Assembly: GCF_013181195.1 (NCBI RefSeq)
Contig: NZ_SMZP01000009.1
Location: 280,992-344,991, forward strand
Direction: 5' to 3'
From: Caulobacter sp. RHG1
GTDB taxonomy: Bacteria > Pseudomonadota > Alphaproteobacteria > Caulobacterales > Caulobacteraceae
DNA length: 64,000 bases
Shown: positions 44,814 through 54,189 of the stretch, in pieces
How positions within the stretch are numbered: the first letter of the stretch is position 1
How the letters are laid out: every line of letters begins with the position of its first letter
Program-made: the position numbers and the translations under genes
Notes under the pieces: generated by a model
The model's input: the letters and a program-made list of their open reading frames with translations, nothing else
What the model was told of the DNA's origin: nothing
The model's database searches: none

Positions 44814-45551
44814 TTGAGCCAGGAGTGGGAGGACGAGGCCTATGTCCTCTCGGCCCGCGCCCATGGCGAGACCGGAGCGATCGTCGAGCTGTTGACGGAG
44901 GCGCGCGGCAAGGTCGCCGCCCACGTCTCCGGCGCGGCCTCGCGGCGGATGAAGCCCTTCCTGCAGCCCGGCGCGCGGGTCATCGTCCGCTATCGCGCCC
45001 GGGTCGAGGGCCAGCTGGGCTCTGCGGCCCTGGAGCCGATGGGCGAGGGGCCTTCCAGTCTTTTCGATGACCGTCTTGCGCTGGCCGGGCTGTCATCGGC
45101 CGCCTCGGTCGCCGCCTCGGCCCTGCCGGAGCGCGAGGCCCATCCAGGCGCCTTCCACGCGCTGGAGGCCCTGATCCGCGTGCTGGAAATCCCCGACATC
45201 TGGCCGGCGGTCTATGTCCGCTACGAGATGGGCCTGTTGCAGGAGCTGGGCTTTGGCCTGGACCTGTCGAAATGCGCCGCCACCGGCAGTTTCGACGACC
45301 TCGTCTATGTCAGCCCGCGCACCGGACGCGCGGTCAGTCGCGCGGCGGGCAAGCCCTACCACGACAAGCTGATGCCCCTGCCGCCGTTCATGCTGTCCTC
45401 GCAGGGCGGTCTAGCGGACGGTGACGTCAGCGCCGGCCTCAACATCACCGGCCACTTCCTGGAGCAGTTCGTGTTCGGCCCGCTGAACCGCCCTCTGCCG
45501 CCGGCTCGGATGTGGCTGCTGGACCGCCTGACCGAGGCCGGCAGGCTTTAA
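44814..45551 (+). CDS. recO: DNA repair protein RecO
   Basis: 245 residues from TTG 44814. The N-terminal OB-fold (EDEAYVLSARAHGETGAIVELLTEARGKVAAHVSGAASRR) is diagnostic. The C-terminal helical domain has LLQELGFGLDLSKCAATG, with a single Cys where many relatives have a zinc site. It loads RecA through RecF/RecR. Retained era-recO order supports the call. Confidence 0.93.
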   Translation: MSQEWEDEAYVLSARAHGETGAIVELLTEARGKVAAHVSGAASRRMKPFLQPGARVIVRYRARVEGQLGSAALEPMGEGPSSLFDDRLALAGLSSAASVAASALPEREAHPGAFHALEALIRVLEIPDIWPAVYVRYEMGLLQELGFGLDLSKCAATGSFDDLVYVSPRTGRAVSRAAGKPYHDKLMPLPPFMLSSQGGLADGDVSAGLNITGHFLEQFVFGPLNRPLPPARMWLLDRLTEAGRL

Positions 45552-45603
45552 GAACCGTCACAAAGCAGAGCTATCGCCGGAGCTTCCTTCCCGGAGTTCC
45601 GCC

Positions 45604-47193
45604 ATGTCCGTGCTCGACCGCTACGCCCTGAGCCGCCGCCGCCTGCTGGGCGTGTTCGGCGCGTCCGCCGTCACCGCCCTGGCGATCCCGCTGGAGAGCG
45701 GCAAGGCCCTGGCCCAGGTCGGGTTCCGCAGCTATCCGTTCCAGCTGGGCGTGGCTTCGGGCGATCCGGCGCCGGACGGTTTCGTGATCTGGACCCGCCT
45801 GGCGCCCGAGCCCTTCGAGATCGGCTATGGCATGCCGATGGCCCCGGTCGCGGTCGAGTGGGAAGTGGCCGACGCGGCCAATATGCGCACCATCGTCGCC
45901 AAGGGGACGGCGATCGCGCCGCCGGAACTGGGTCACGCCGTCCACGTCGAGGTCGGCGGCCTGCAGCCCGGCCGCGACTACTGGTACCGCTTCACCGTCG
46001 GCAAGGAGCGCAGCATCGTCGGCCGCGCCCGCACCACGCCGGCGCTGGGCGCGGCCCTGGACCGCGTGCGCTTCGCCGTCGCCGGCTGCCAGCACTACGA
46101 AAGCGGCTACTACACCGCCTACCGCCGCCTGGCCGAGGACAATCCCGACTTCGTGTTCTGCTACGGCGACTACATCTACGAGGGCCGCGGCAACCGGATG
46201 TACACCGGCTTGGGCGGGCCGCAGGAGAACGTCCGCCAGCACTTCGGCGGCGAGATCTACGCCCTGGACGACTACCGCCGCCGCTATGCCCAATACAAGA
46301 TGGACGCCGACCTGCAGGCCGCCCACGCCGCCGCGCCGTGGTTCACGGTCTGGGACGACCACGAGATCGACAACAACTGGGTCGGCGACCTGGACCAGGA
46401 CGGCACGGATCCCAAGCTGTTCAACCTGCGCCGCCAGGCTGCCGTCCAGGCCTATTACGAGAACATGCCGCTGCGGGCTTCGAGCTTCCCGGTCGGGACC
46501 AGCTTGCAGATCTATCGCCGCGCCGCCTATGGCCAGCTGTTGAATCTCAATCTGCTGGACACCCGCCAGTTCCGCACCGATCAGCCGTGCGATGACAAGT
46601 ACGGCGCATCCTGCGCCGAGATCGACGCGCCCAAGGCCCAGGTCATGGGCGACGCCCAGGAGAAGTGGCTCAATGACGGCCTGACCGGGTCGAAGGCGAC
46701 TTGGAACGTCATCGCCCAGCAGATCATGATGATGGACCTGGACCGCCTCCCGGAGGCTGGCCGGAACGTCAATCCAGACTCCTGGGCGGGCTACAGCATC
46801 CCGCGCGTCCGGCTGCTGAAGACGATCCGCGATCGCAAGGTCGGCAATGTCGTCGTGCTGACCGGCGACGAGCACCAGAACTTCGCTGGGGACCTGTTCC
46901 TCGACGGGGCCAAGGCCGAGGGCGCGCCGATCGCCTCGGAGTTCGTCGTCACCTCGATCACCTCGGGCGGCGACGGCAACGACCAGCGGCTGGACATGGC
47001 CAAGCTGCAGGCGGCCAATCCGATCCTGAAGTTCAACAACAACCAGCGCGGCTACGCGATCTGCGACGTCACGCCGAAGACCTTCACGACCGAGTTCAAG
47101 GTGCTGGATTCGGTGCGCCGGACCGACGGCAAGCTGTCGACGCGCGCGAAATGGGCGCTGGAGGCCGGAAAGACGGGGATCGTTCAGGCGTAA
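45604..47193 (+). CDS. phoD: PhoD-family alkaline phosphatase/phosphodiesterase
   Basis: 529 residues. The Tat signal is SRRRLLGVFG (about 9-18), cleaved near ALAQ. A fibronectin-like N-terminal domain (LGVASGDPAPDGFVIWTRL) is followed by the metal-binding core. The core motifs are AGCQHYESG (about 158), YGDYIYE (about 188), WDDHEIDNNW (about 250), and GDEHQNF with the C-terminal histidines (about 421). PhoD enzymes cleave phosphate mono- and diesters with iron and calcium in the periplasm. No Pho box was identified. Confidence 0.92.
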   Translation: MSVLDRYALSRRRLLGVFGASAVTALAIPLESGKALAQVGFRSYPFQLGVASGDPAPDGFVIWTRLAPEPFEIGYGMPMAPVAVEWEVADAANMRTIVAKGTAIAPPELGHAVHVEVGGLQPGRDYWYRFTVGKERSIVGRARTTPALGAALDRVRFAVAGCQHYESGYYTAYRRLAEDNPDFVFCYGDYIYEGRGNRMYTGLGGPQENVRQHFGGEIYALDDYRRRYAQYKMDADLQAAHAAAPWFTVWDDHEIDNNWVGDLDQDGTDPKLFNLRRQAAVQAYYENMPLRASSFPVGTSLQIYRRAAYGQLLNLNLLDTRQFRTDQPCDDKYGASCAEIDAPKAQVMGDAQEKWLNDGLTGSKATWNVIAQQIMMMDLDRLPEAGRNVNPDSWAGYSIPRVRLLKTIRDRKVGNVVVLTGDEHQNFAGDLFLDGAKAEGAPIASEFVVTSITSGGDGNDQRLDMAKLQAANPILKFNNNQRGYAICDVTPKTFTTEFKVLDSVRRTDGKLSTRAKWALEAGKTGIVQA

Positions 47194-47253
47194 CGGCTCG
47201 AATCAGGCCGAAGAGTTCTGCTAAGGTGCGATCTCGCATAACGAATCTGCCTG

Positions 47254-49533
47254 ATGAACAAACCTGTCCTCCCCCCCGGCGGTCCTGGCGACGGTGACCG
47301 CATCCTCGACGAGCCGCTGACCGAAGCGCTGTCGCGACGCTATCTGGCGTACGCGCTGTCGACGATCGGCTCGCGGGCGCTGCCCGACGTGCGCGACGGC
47401 CTCAAGCCCGTGCATCGTCGCGTCCTGTACGCGATGAGCAACATGCGCCTGAACCCCGAGTCCGCCGCGCGCAAATGCGCCAAGGTGGTCGGCGAGGTCA
47501 TGGGTAACTTCCACCCGCACGGCGACCAGTCGATCTACGACGCCTTGGTCCGCCTGGCGCAGGAGTTCAGCCAGCGCATCCCGCTGGTCGAGGGGCAGGG
47601 CAACTTCGGCAACATCGACGGCGATAGCGCCGCGGCGATGCGTTACACCGAATGCAAGATGACCGAGGCGGCCACGCTGCTGCTGGACGGCATCGACGAG
47701 GACGCGGTCGACTTCCGGCCCACCTATGACGGCCAGGACGAGGAGCCGGTGGTTCTGCCGTCGGGCTTCCCGAACCTGCTGGCCAACGGCTCGTCGGGCA
47801 TCGCGGTCGGCATGGCCACCTCGATCCCGCCGCACAACGCCGCCGAGCTGATCGACGCCTGCCAGTTGCTGCTGAAGAACCCCGACGCCACGACCGAGCA
47901 ACTGCTCGAAAAGGTCCCGGGTCCCGACTTCCCGACCGGCGGCGTCATCGTCGAGTCGCGCGCGTCCCTGCTGGAAACCTACGAGACCGGCCGCGGCGGC
48001 GTGCGCATTCGCGCCAAGTGGGAGAAGGAAGACACCGGTCGCGGCACCTACCAGATCGTCGTCACCGAGATCCCGTACCAGGTGAAGAAGTCGGATCTGG
48101 TCGAGCAACTGGCCGACCTGATCGACAGCAAGAAGGCCGCCCTGCTGGGCGACGTCCGCGACGAGAGCGCCGAGGACATCCGCCTGGTGCTCGAGCCGAA
48201 GTCCAAGAACGTAGAGCCCGAAGTGCTGATGGAGAGCCTGTTCAAGCTCTCGGCGCTGGAAAGCCGCTTCCCGGTCAATATCAACGTGCTGGACGCGCGG
48301 GGCACCCCGGGTGTCATGGGCATCAAGCAGGCCCTGATGGCCTTCCTGGCCCACCGCCGCGAAGTGCTGACCCGCCGGGCCCGTCACCGCCTGGCCAAGA
48401 TCGAAGCCCGTCTGCACATCCTGGACGGCCTGCTGATCGCCTATCTGAACCTCGACGAGGTCATTCGGATCGTCCGCTACGAGGACAAGCCGAAGGAAAA
48501 GCTGATCGAGACCTTCGGGCTCTCGGACATCCAGGCCGACGCCATCCTCAACACCCGTCTGCGCCAGCTGGCCAAGCTGGAAGAGATGGAGATCCGCCGC
48601 GAGCACGCCGAGCTGGTCGAGGAGCGCGACGGCATCCTGGCCATGCTGGCCAGCGACGAAAAGCAGTGGAAGCTGGTCGGCAAGGGCCTGTCGGAGGTTC
48701 GCGCCACCCTGCTGAAGATCAAGCACCCGCTGGACAAGGGCGGTCGCCCGACCGGCGTGACCGGCCGCTCGATCTTCGAAGACGCCCCGGTCGTGGACGC
48801 CGAGGCGGCCATCGAGGCGATGATCGTCCGTGAACCGATCACCATCATTCTGTCCGAGCGCGGCTGGATCCGCGCCGCCAAGGGCAAGGTCGAGGATCCG
48901 TCCGAACTGAAGTTCAAGGAAGGCGACAAGCTGGGCTTCCTGGTCCCGGCCGAGACCACCGACAAGCTGCTGATCTTCTCCAGCGACGGCCGGTTCTTCA
49001 CCCTGGGCTGCGACAAGCTTCCCAGCGCGCGGGGCCACGGCGAGCCGGTGCGGATGATGATCGAGCTGGACGACAAGGTGAAGATCGCGGACGTCTTCCC
49101 GTTCAAGGCGGGCCGCAAACGCATTCTGGCCTCGAAGGCCGGCTACGGCTTCCTGATGCCCGAGGAAGAAGCCCTGGCCAACCGCAAGGCCGGCAAGCAG
49201 GTCCTGAACGTCGACGCCGCCGGCGCGGCCTTCTGCCTGGAAGCCGTCGGCGACCAGTTCGCCGTGGTCGGCGACAACGGCAAGATCCTGATCTTCCCGC
49301 TGGAAGAGCTGCCGGAAATGCCGCGCGGCAAGGGCGTCAAGCTGCAGGCCTATCGCGAAGGGGGCCTGCGCGACGGTCTGTCGTTCAACGCCGAGACCGG
49401 CGCCTACTGGATCGACACCGCCGGCCGCCGCCGCGAGTGGGCAGAGTGGAAGGAATGGGTTGGCCGTCGGGCCGGGGCCGGCAAGCTGGCGCCCAAGGGC
49501 TTCGCCACGAACAAGCGGTTCCGGCCGAAGTGA
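47254..49533 (+). CDS. parC: DNA topoisomerase IV subunit A
   Basis: 759 residues. ALPDVRDGLKPVHRRVLYAM (about 42-61) and the catalytic Tyr131 in MRYTECKM define the breakage-reunion domain. The C-terminal beta-propeller is shorter and lacks the GyrA-box, favouring ParC over GyrA. In the quinolone-resistance region the sequence is HGDQSIYDALV, so the usual Ser80 equivalent is Gln and Glu84 is Asp. The enzyme decatenates sister chromosomes. parE is not adjacent. The stop overlaps the next start (TGATG). Confidence 0.93.
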   Translation: MNKPVLPPGGPGDGDRILDEPLTEALSRRYLAYALSTIGSRALPDVRDGLKPVHRRVLYAMSNMRLNPESAARKCAKVVGEVMGNFHPHGDQSIYDALVRLAQEFSQRIPLVEGQGNFGNIDGDSAAAMRYTECKMTEAATLLLDGIDEDAVDFRPTYDGQDEEPVVLPSGFPNLLANGSSGIAVGMATSIPPHNAAELIDACQLLLKNPDATTEQLLEKVPGPDFPTGGVIVESRASLLETYETGRGGVRIRAKWEKEDTGRGTYQIVVTEIPYQVKKSDLVEQLADLIDSKKAALLGDVRDESAEDIRLVLEPKSKNVEPEVLMESLFKLSALESRFPVNINVLDARGTPGVMGIKQALMAFLAHRREVLTRRARHRLAKIEARLHILDGLLIAYLNLDEVIRIVRYEDKPKEKLIETFGLSDIQADAILNTRLRQLAKLEEMEIRREHAELVEERDGILAMLASDEKQWKLVGKGLSEVRATLLKIKHPLDKGGRPTGVTGRSIFEDAPVVDAEAAIEAMIVREPITIILSERGWIRAAKGKVEDPSELKFKEGDKLGFLVPAETTDKLLIFSSDGRFFTLGCDKLPSARGHGEPVRMMIELDDKVKIADVFPFKAGRKRILASKAGYGFLMPEEEALANRKAGKQVLNVDAAGAAFCLEAVGDQFAVVGDNGKILIFPLEELPEMPRGKGVKLQAYREGGLRDGLSFNAETGAYWIDTAGRRREWAEWKEWVGRRAGAGKLAPKGFATNKRFRPK

Positions 49534-51011
49534 TGCTGACCAAGGTCGGGTTGGGGCGGTTGCGTCGCCGCGCGCTGCGCCTGTTGGCCAGCGCCTTTGG
49601 TTGCGCGGCCGTCGCCGCGACGCCGGCTGCGGCCCTGGTCCTGCCGCGCGCCAAGCCCGAGGATGTCGGCTTCAACGCCGAGCGTCTCAAGCGGCTGGAC
49701 GAGCACATGCAGTCCATGGTGACCAACGGCCAGGTGGCCGGCGCGGTGACCTTGCTCGCCCGCCACGGTCGGGTGGTTCACACCAAGGCGTTCGGTCAGC
49801 GCGTGTTGGGCGGCCCGCCTATGCCGGTGAACGCCATCTTCCGTATTCGCTCGGAGACCAAGCCGGTTACGGGCGTCGCCATGATGATCCTGTACGAGCA
49901 GGGTCTGTGGAAGCTGGACGATCCGATCACCAAGCACGTGCCCGAGTTCGCCAACCTGCGCATCGCTGCGGGCGTCGACGCCGAGGGCAAGCCGGTCCTG
50001 GCCCCGATCTCGCGGCCGCCGACCATGCGCGAGCTGATGACCCATACGGCGGGCTTCGCCTATGGCATCGCCGACGACCCCAGCAGCCCTGCCGATCAGG
50101 CCTATTATCAGGCCGGGGTGCTGCAGTCGGCGTCACTGGAAGACATGGCGGCGAAGATCTCCGACCTGCCGATGTTCTCCGAGCCGGGGCAGCTATGGCG
50201 CTACAGCGTCGCCGCCGACATCCAGGGCTATATCGTCGAGAAGCTGTCGGGCCAGAGCCTGCCGGACTTCATGCAGCAGCGCATCTTTGCGCCGCTGAAG
50301 ATGCGTGACACCGGCTTCTACGTGCCCCAGCAGAAGCTTCCGCGTTTGGCCGCGATCTATGATGGCGATCCGGTGACCGGCAAGCTGGTCCCCGCCGTCG
50401 AAGGCGCCTGGCGCGACGTCAGCAAGCTTCCGGCCGCGCCGTCGGGCGGCGGCGGCCTGGTCTCGACCGCCGGCGACTTCGCGCGCTTCGCCCAGATGAT
50501 CCTCAACAAGGGCAGCCTGGAAGGCGTGCGGATCCTCAAGCCCGAGACCGTGGCCCTGATGACCCGCAATCACCTGCCACCGGGTTTCGTGGTCACGACC
50601 AACGGCACCACGGGCGTCCTGAAGCCCGGCCCGCGGCCGTTCCCGTTCGCCGCCGGCATGGGCTATGGCATCGACCTGGCCGTCGCCGTCGACCCTGCCG
50701 CCTCGGGCGCGCCGGTTGGTCCGGGCACGGTCAGCTGGGGCGGCAGCGCCGGCACCTGGTTCTGGATCGACCCGACCAACGATCTCTTCTTCATCGGCAT
50801 GATCCAGCGCCTGGGCGGCGTGGGCGGCGGTCTGGACGCCCAGTCGCGGACCCTGGTCTATCAGGCCATCGAGCGTCCGCCCGCGCCGGCGACTGCGCCG
50901 GTGGTCCAGCCGAGCAAGCCAGCGGTGACGACCCAGCCCGCAAGGCCGCCAGCCACGGGCCAGCAGCCGGTCAAGCCGTCGGGCCCCTCGAAACCGGCCG
51001 GCACGCGCTGA
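49533..51011 (+). CDS. Serine hydrolase, beta-lactamase/esterase family (copy 1)
   Basis: 492 residues with a signal peptide (to about 33, TPAAA/L). The SxxK nucleophile motif is SETK in RIRSETKPVTG (about 109). The second motif region is RYSVAADIQG and the third is SWGGSAGTWFW. A proline-rich tail (PAPATAPVVQ to SKPAGTR) of about 50 residues is absent from copy 2. It belongs to the class C beta-lactamase/EstB/D-aminopeptidase group; an esterase or peptidase is more likely than resistance. Its paralogue lies 1.7 kb downstream, across the RTX gene. Confidence 0.9.
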   Translation: MLTKVGLGRLRRRALRLLASAFGCAAVAATPAAALVLPRAKPEDVGFNAERLKRLDEHMQSMVTNGQVAGAVTLLARHGRVVHTKAFGQRVLGGPPMPVNAIFRIRSETKPVTGVAMMILYEQGLWKLDDPITKHVPEFANLRIAAGVDAEGKPVLAPISRPPTMRELMTHTAGFAYGIADDPSSPADQAYYQAGVLQSASLEDMAAKISDLPMFSEPGQLWRYSVAADIQGYIVEKLSGQSLPDFMQQRIFAPLKMRDTGFYVPQQKLPRLAAIYDGDPVTGKLVPAVEGAWRDVSKLPAAPSGGGGLVSTAGDFARFAQMILNKGSLEGVRILKPETVALMTRNHLPPGFVVTTNGTTGVLKPGPRPFPFAAGMGYGIDLAVAVDPAASGAPVGPGTVSWGGSAGTWFWIDPTNDLFFIGMIQRLGGVGGGLDAQSRTLVYQAIERPPAPATAPVVQPSKPAVTTQPARPPATGQQPVKPSGPSKPAGTR

Positions 51012-51022
51012 GCGCAAAGGAA

Positions 51023-51053
51023 AGCTCCCCCCGCCAGGCGAGGGGAGCTCTTT
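51023..51053. terminator. Intrinsic terminator between convergent genes
   Basis: AGCTCCCC (51023-51030) pairs with GGGGAGCT (51042-51049), followed by CTTT; on the other strand AAAG...TTTCC follows less well. It sits between the convergent hydrolase and RTX genes and may serve mainly the former. Confidence 0.7.
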
Positions 51054-51077
51054 CACGGTCCCGGAGGGGCTGAGTCT

Positions 51078-52517
51078 CTAGGCCGCGAACAGGATGTCGG
51101 CGTTCTGGCCGTCCTTGCCGACGGTCAGGCCGGTGACGCCGGCCAGCTTGATCAGGCCGTCGCCCGTATCCAGGCCGGCCACGCCGTTCTGGTGGAAGAC
51201 ATAGGTGTCGCCGTTCCACTCGAAGACGGTGTTGCTGTTGGCCGCCGTCCCGCCGGCATAGGCGGCCAGGGCGTCGTCGAAGGCAGCCGTCGTGACGAAG
51301 GCCAGGTCCTTCTTCTGGCCCGGGCCGACGAAGCCGGGGAAGATGAGCAGGTCGAAGCCCTTCTGGAAGTCCTCGATCACCGGGATGTCCACGGCCTTGC
51401 CGCCCGCCAGGTGCATATCGGCGAAGGTCCCCAGGTCGATGGTGTCGTGGCCGCTGCCGGTGATGATCCGGCCGTCGAACCTCTCGAGCATGATCATGTC
51501 ATTGCCCGTGCCGGTGTCGATCAGGCCGCGCATGACGCCATTATCGACACGGACCATGTCGTTGCCGCCGCCGGTGCGGATGTGGCGGCCGGCGTCCAGC
51601 CCGCCTTGATCGGACAGGATGGGGCTGATCATGTCGTTGCCGTCGCTGGCCAGCACGTGGGTGTCGTGGGCCGGCTCCTGGTTGACCGCATCGACGTTCC
51701 AGTCGTGCTCGAACTTGGCGCGTTCGCCCGGCAGACCCGGATCGTCGACCCCGCCCGGCGCATAGCGGCCGCCCGCGCCGTACAGCGCCAGGAAGCCCTT
51801 GGCGGCGTTGGCCTGGCCGTCGACGCCGATGTCCGCCAGGTAGGCGCGCATGGCCTCGCTGTAGGGGCCCTTGTTCTCCTGCGCCGCCACGGCCATCAGC
51901 CAGCCGACCATGGCCGCCCGCATGCCCAGGCCGTTGCCGCCGTCGCCGCCGACCTCGGCGAAGAACTCTCCGCGGGTGTAGGTCCCGCCGCGGCCGTTCG
52001 GCACGTCTTCGCTGAGCATCTCCAAGGCTTCGGTCTGGGTCTTGTGGACGCCGAACAGCTTGAAATAGGCCTTGCTGAAGGTGTCGAACGCCGTGCCGCT
52101 GGCGCCGTACTCCTGGATGAAGGCGTCCTTGGCCTCGCCGCCCTTCACCAGGCTGACGGCGAAGTTGATGTAGCGATTGACCGTGTTGAACGGCGCGTAG
52201 TGGGCGCTGTTGAGGTTGTGCGGATTGGCGCCGTTCGCCGCGACCAGATAGTCCGCCCCAGCCGTGCTGAGGCTGGTGTCGGCCAGGAACGCGTAGGACA
52301 GCACGGCCACCTGGGTCGTAGCCTTGGCGCTATCCTGGATCCAGCGGGCAGCGCTGGCGTAGCTCCAGATGTCGCCGGCCTGCTGTCCGTTGCGGGCGAT
52401 GTCGATGCCTTGCGCCATCAGGGTCAGCTGCGCCGTCGCCGAGGCCGGCGGCTCCCCTCCGGCCGGCAGGCGGTGAACGTTGCGATAGAGTGTGATCAGA
52501 TTGTCGAGCGTCGCCAT
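51078..52517 (-). CDS. RsaA-like secreted RTX protein
   Basis: 479 residues with no Sec signal. The N-terminal ~220 residues (LITLYRNVHRL, TAGADYLVAAN, LNSAHYAPFNTVNRYINFAVSL, then a helical region) correspond to the LPS-binding anchor domain of the Caulobacter S-layer protein RsaA, where I recall [30 protein letters not shown]. Residues about 285-370 contain glycine-aspartate calcium-binding repeats (SDGNDMI, TGGGNDMV, TGTGNDMI, TGSGHDTI). The C-terminus ends in a hydrophobic AADILFAA-type type I secretion signal. It is likely exported by an RsaDEF-like system and bound to LPS. Much shorter than RsaA, so it is a minor surface protein. Confidence 0.8.
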   Translation of the reverse strand: MATLDNLITLYRNVHRLPAGGEPPASATAQLTLMAQGIDIARNGQQAGDIWSYASAARWIQDSAKATTQVAVLSYAFLADTSLSTAGADYLVAANGANPHNLNSAHYAPFNTVNRYINFAVSLVKGGEAKDAFIQEYGASGTAFDTFSKAYFKLFGVHKTQTEALEMLSEDVPNGRGGTYTRGEFFAEVGGDGGNGLGMRAAMVGWLMAVAAQENKGPYSEAMRAYLADIGVDGQANAAKGFLALYGAGGRYAPGGVDDPGLPGERAKFEHDWNVDAVNQEPAHDTHVLASDGNDMISPILSDQGGLDAGRHIRTGGGNDMVRVDNGVMRGLIDTGTGNDMIMLERFDGRIITGSGHDTIDLGTFADMHLAGGKAVDIPVIEDFQKGFDLLIFPGFVGPGQKKDLAFVTTAAFDDALAAYAGGTAANSNTVFEWNGDTYVFHQNGVAGLDTGDGLIKLAGVTGLTVGKDGQNADILFAA

Positions 52518-52718
52518 GGTCCTTGGTGCCTAAATATTTCGTAATCCCTCGTGCAGTTAAAAATATACGTGAACGTCGTTCGATCAACCCAGGCGTTCAT
52601 GAAATAACCTTAACCTTAGGGCGAGCGACGTCGGCTCGCACGACTGTCACAAAAACCAGTTCCAACAACCCGATTGGCGATCTAGGGTCGCTTCAAACAT
52701 CTGTTCGGGAGTGGCGAC
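52518..52718. promoter_or_regulatory. AT-rich divergent promoter region
   Basis: About 200 nt between the RTX gene and hydrolase copy 2, markedly AT-richer than its surroundings near 52540-52575 (CTAAATATTTCG, GTTAAAAATATACG) and containing CTTAACCTTAGG at about 52610. Both flanking genes must be transcribed from here. No clean -35/-10 pair or operator can be assigned. Confidence 0.4.
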
Positions 52719-54032
52719 TTGGTGTTCCGCAAATTGATCGTGACTGCGCTGGCCACGACCCTGCTCAGCAGTGGCTCGGCGCTGGCCTTGGAGTCGGCCA
52801 AGGCGCCCGCGGTCGCCGTCGCCGCGCCCGAAAGCGCCGGCTTCTCGGCCGAGGGTCTGAAGAAGCTGGACGCCCACATGCAGGGTCTGGTCGATGGCGG
52901 TCACCTGCCGGGCGTCACCACCATGCTGGTCCGCCACGGCAAGGTCGTGAACTACCAGGTGCACGGCAAGAAGGGCTTCGACGGCCCGCCGATGACCAAG
53001 GACACCATCTTCCGCATCTATTCCCAGACCAAGCCGGTCACGGGCGTGGCGATGATGATCCTGTTCGAAGAGGGCAAGTGGAAGCTCGACGATCCGGTCA
53101 GCAAGTTCATCCCCGAGTTCGCCAATCTGCGGGTGTTCAAGGGCGTCAATGCCGACGGTTCGTTCGACACCGTGCCGGCCGACCGTCCGCCGACCATGCG
53201 TGAAGTGATGAGCCACTCGGGCGGCTTCGCCTACGGCCTGGTCCCCGACAACCCCATCGACAAGGCCTATGTCTCGACCGGCGTGCTGGGCGCCAAGTCC
53301 AGCCAGGAGTTCGCCCAGAAGGTCGCCGCCCTGCCGCTGGTCGCCCAGCCGGGCACGCGCTGGAAGTACAGCGTCTCGGTCGATATCCAGGGCATGATCG
53401 TCGAGAAGCTGACCGGCCAATCGCTGGGCGACTTCATGCAGAAGCGCATCTTCGCGCCGCTGAAGATGACCGACACGGGTTTCTGGCTGCCGGCCGCGAA
53501 GACCGATCGCCTAGCCTCGCTCTACCTGTGGAGCCCCAAGGAAAACAAGCTGGTCCCGGCCGAGGGCTTCATGGTGCTGGACATCACCAAGCCGCCGGTC
53601 GTGGCTTCGGGCGGCGGCGGCCTGGTCTCGACCAACGCCGACTATGCGCGCTTCGCCCAGATGCTGCTGAACGGCGGCGAACTGGACGGCAAGCGGATCC
53701 TCAAGCCCGAAACCGTCAAGCTGATGCGGACCAACGCGCTCAGCGACACGATCATGAACTCCGACGCTTCCGAGTTCAGCACAGCCAAGGGGCGCGGCTT
53801 CGGCCTCGACTTCGCCGTGGTGCTGGACAGCGCCAAGGCCGGTCCGCAAGGCGAGGGGACCTACAGCTGGGGCGGCGCGGCCGGCACCTGGTTCTGGATC
53901 GACCCGACCAACGACCTGTTCTTCCTGGGGATGATCCACATTCTCAACAAGGGCGGCGACCCGGCCATCAAGGACATCGACGAGGACAGCGCCAAGCTGG
54001 TCTACGGAGCGCTGGTCGATCCAGCCAAATAA
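52719..54032 (+). CDS. Serine hydrolase, beta-lactamase/esterase family (copy 2)
   Basis: 437 residues starting at TTG 52719 or GTG 52722 behind GGGAG. The signal peptide ends near residue 24. SQTK in RIYSQTKPVTG (about 106) is the SxxK nucleophile motif, WKYSVSVDIQG the second region and YSWGGAAGTWFWIDPTND the third. It shares long stretches with copy 1 (for example ANLRV, PPTMRE, SGGGGLVST), so the pair arose by duplication. It lacks the Pro-rich tail. Periplasmic; the substrate is unknown. Confidence 0.9.
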   Translation: MVFRKLIVTALATTLLSSGSALALESAKAPAVAVAAPESAGFSAEGLKKLDAHMQGLVDGGHLPGVTTMLVRHGKVVNYQVHGKKGFDGPPMTKDTIFRIYSQTKPVTGVAMMILFEEGKWKLDDPVSKFIPEFANLRVFKGVNADGSFDTVPADRPPTMREVMSHSGGFAYGLVPDNPIDKAYVSTGVLGAKSSQEFAQKVAALPLVAQPGTRWKYSVSVDIQGMIVEKLTGQSLGDFMQKRIFAPLKMTDTGFWLPAAKTDRLASLYLWSPKENKLVPAEGFMVLDITKPPVVASGGGGLVSTNADYARFAQMLLNGGELDGKRILKPETVKLMRTNALSDTIMNSDASEFSTAKGRGFGLDFAVVLDSAKAGPQGEGTYSWGGAAGTWFWIDPTNDLFFLGMIHILNKGGDPAIKDIDEDSAKLVYGALVDPAK

Positions 54033-54038
54033 CCGTTT

Positions 54039-54154
54039 CCCCGGCGAAAGCCGGGGCCCAGATGCATCCTGAGCGATCTGGGCGCTCGCGCCGTTCTCCC
54101 CGGCTTCAACGAGGAGACCTCCGAGCTCGATCTGGGCCCCGGCTTTCGCCGGGG
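54039..54154. repeat. Inverted pair of 25-nt palindromic repeats
   Basis: A 25-nt unit beginning CCCCGGCGAAAGCCGGGG (54039-54063) recurs as an exact inverted copy at 54130-54154. Each unit is itself a hairpin. The layout is that of REP/BIME-like elements. A related pair lies at 56877-56989, so the three genes between are bracketed. Confidence 0.8.
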
Positions 54155-54189
54155 AGATCGGGTTTGGGGAGCACATAGGGAGTAACGCC

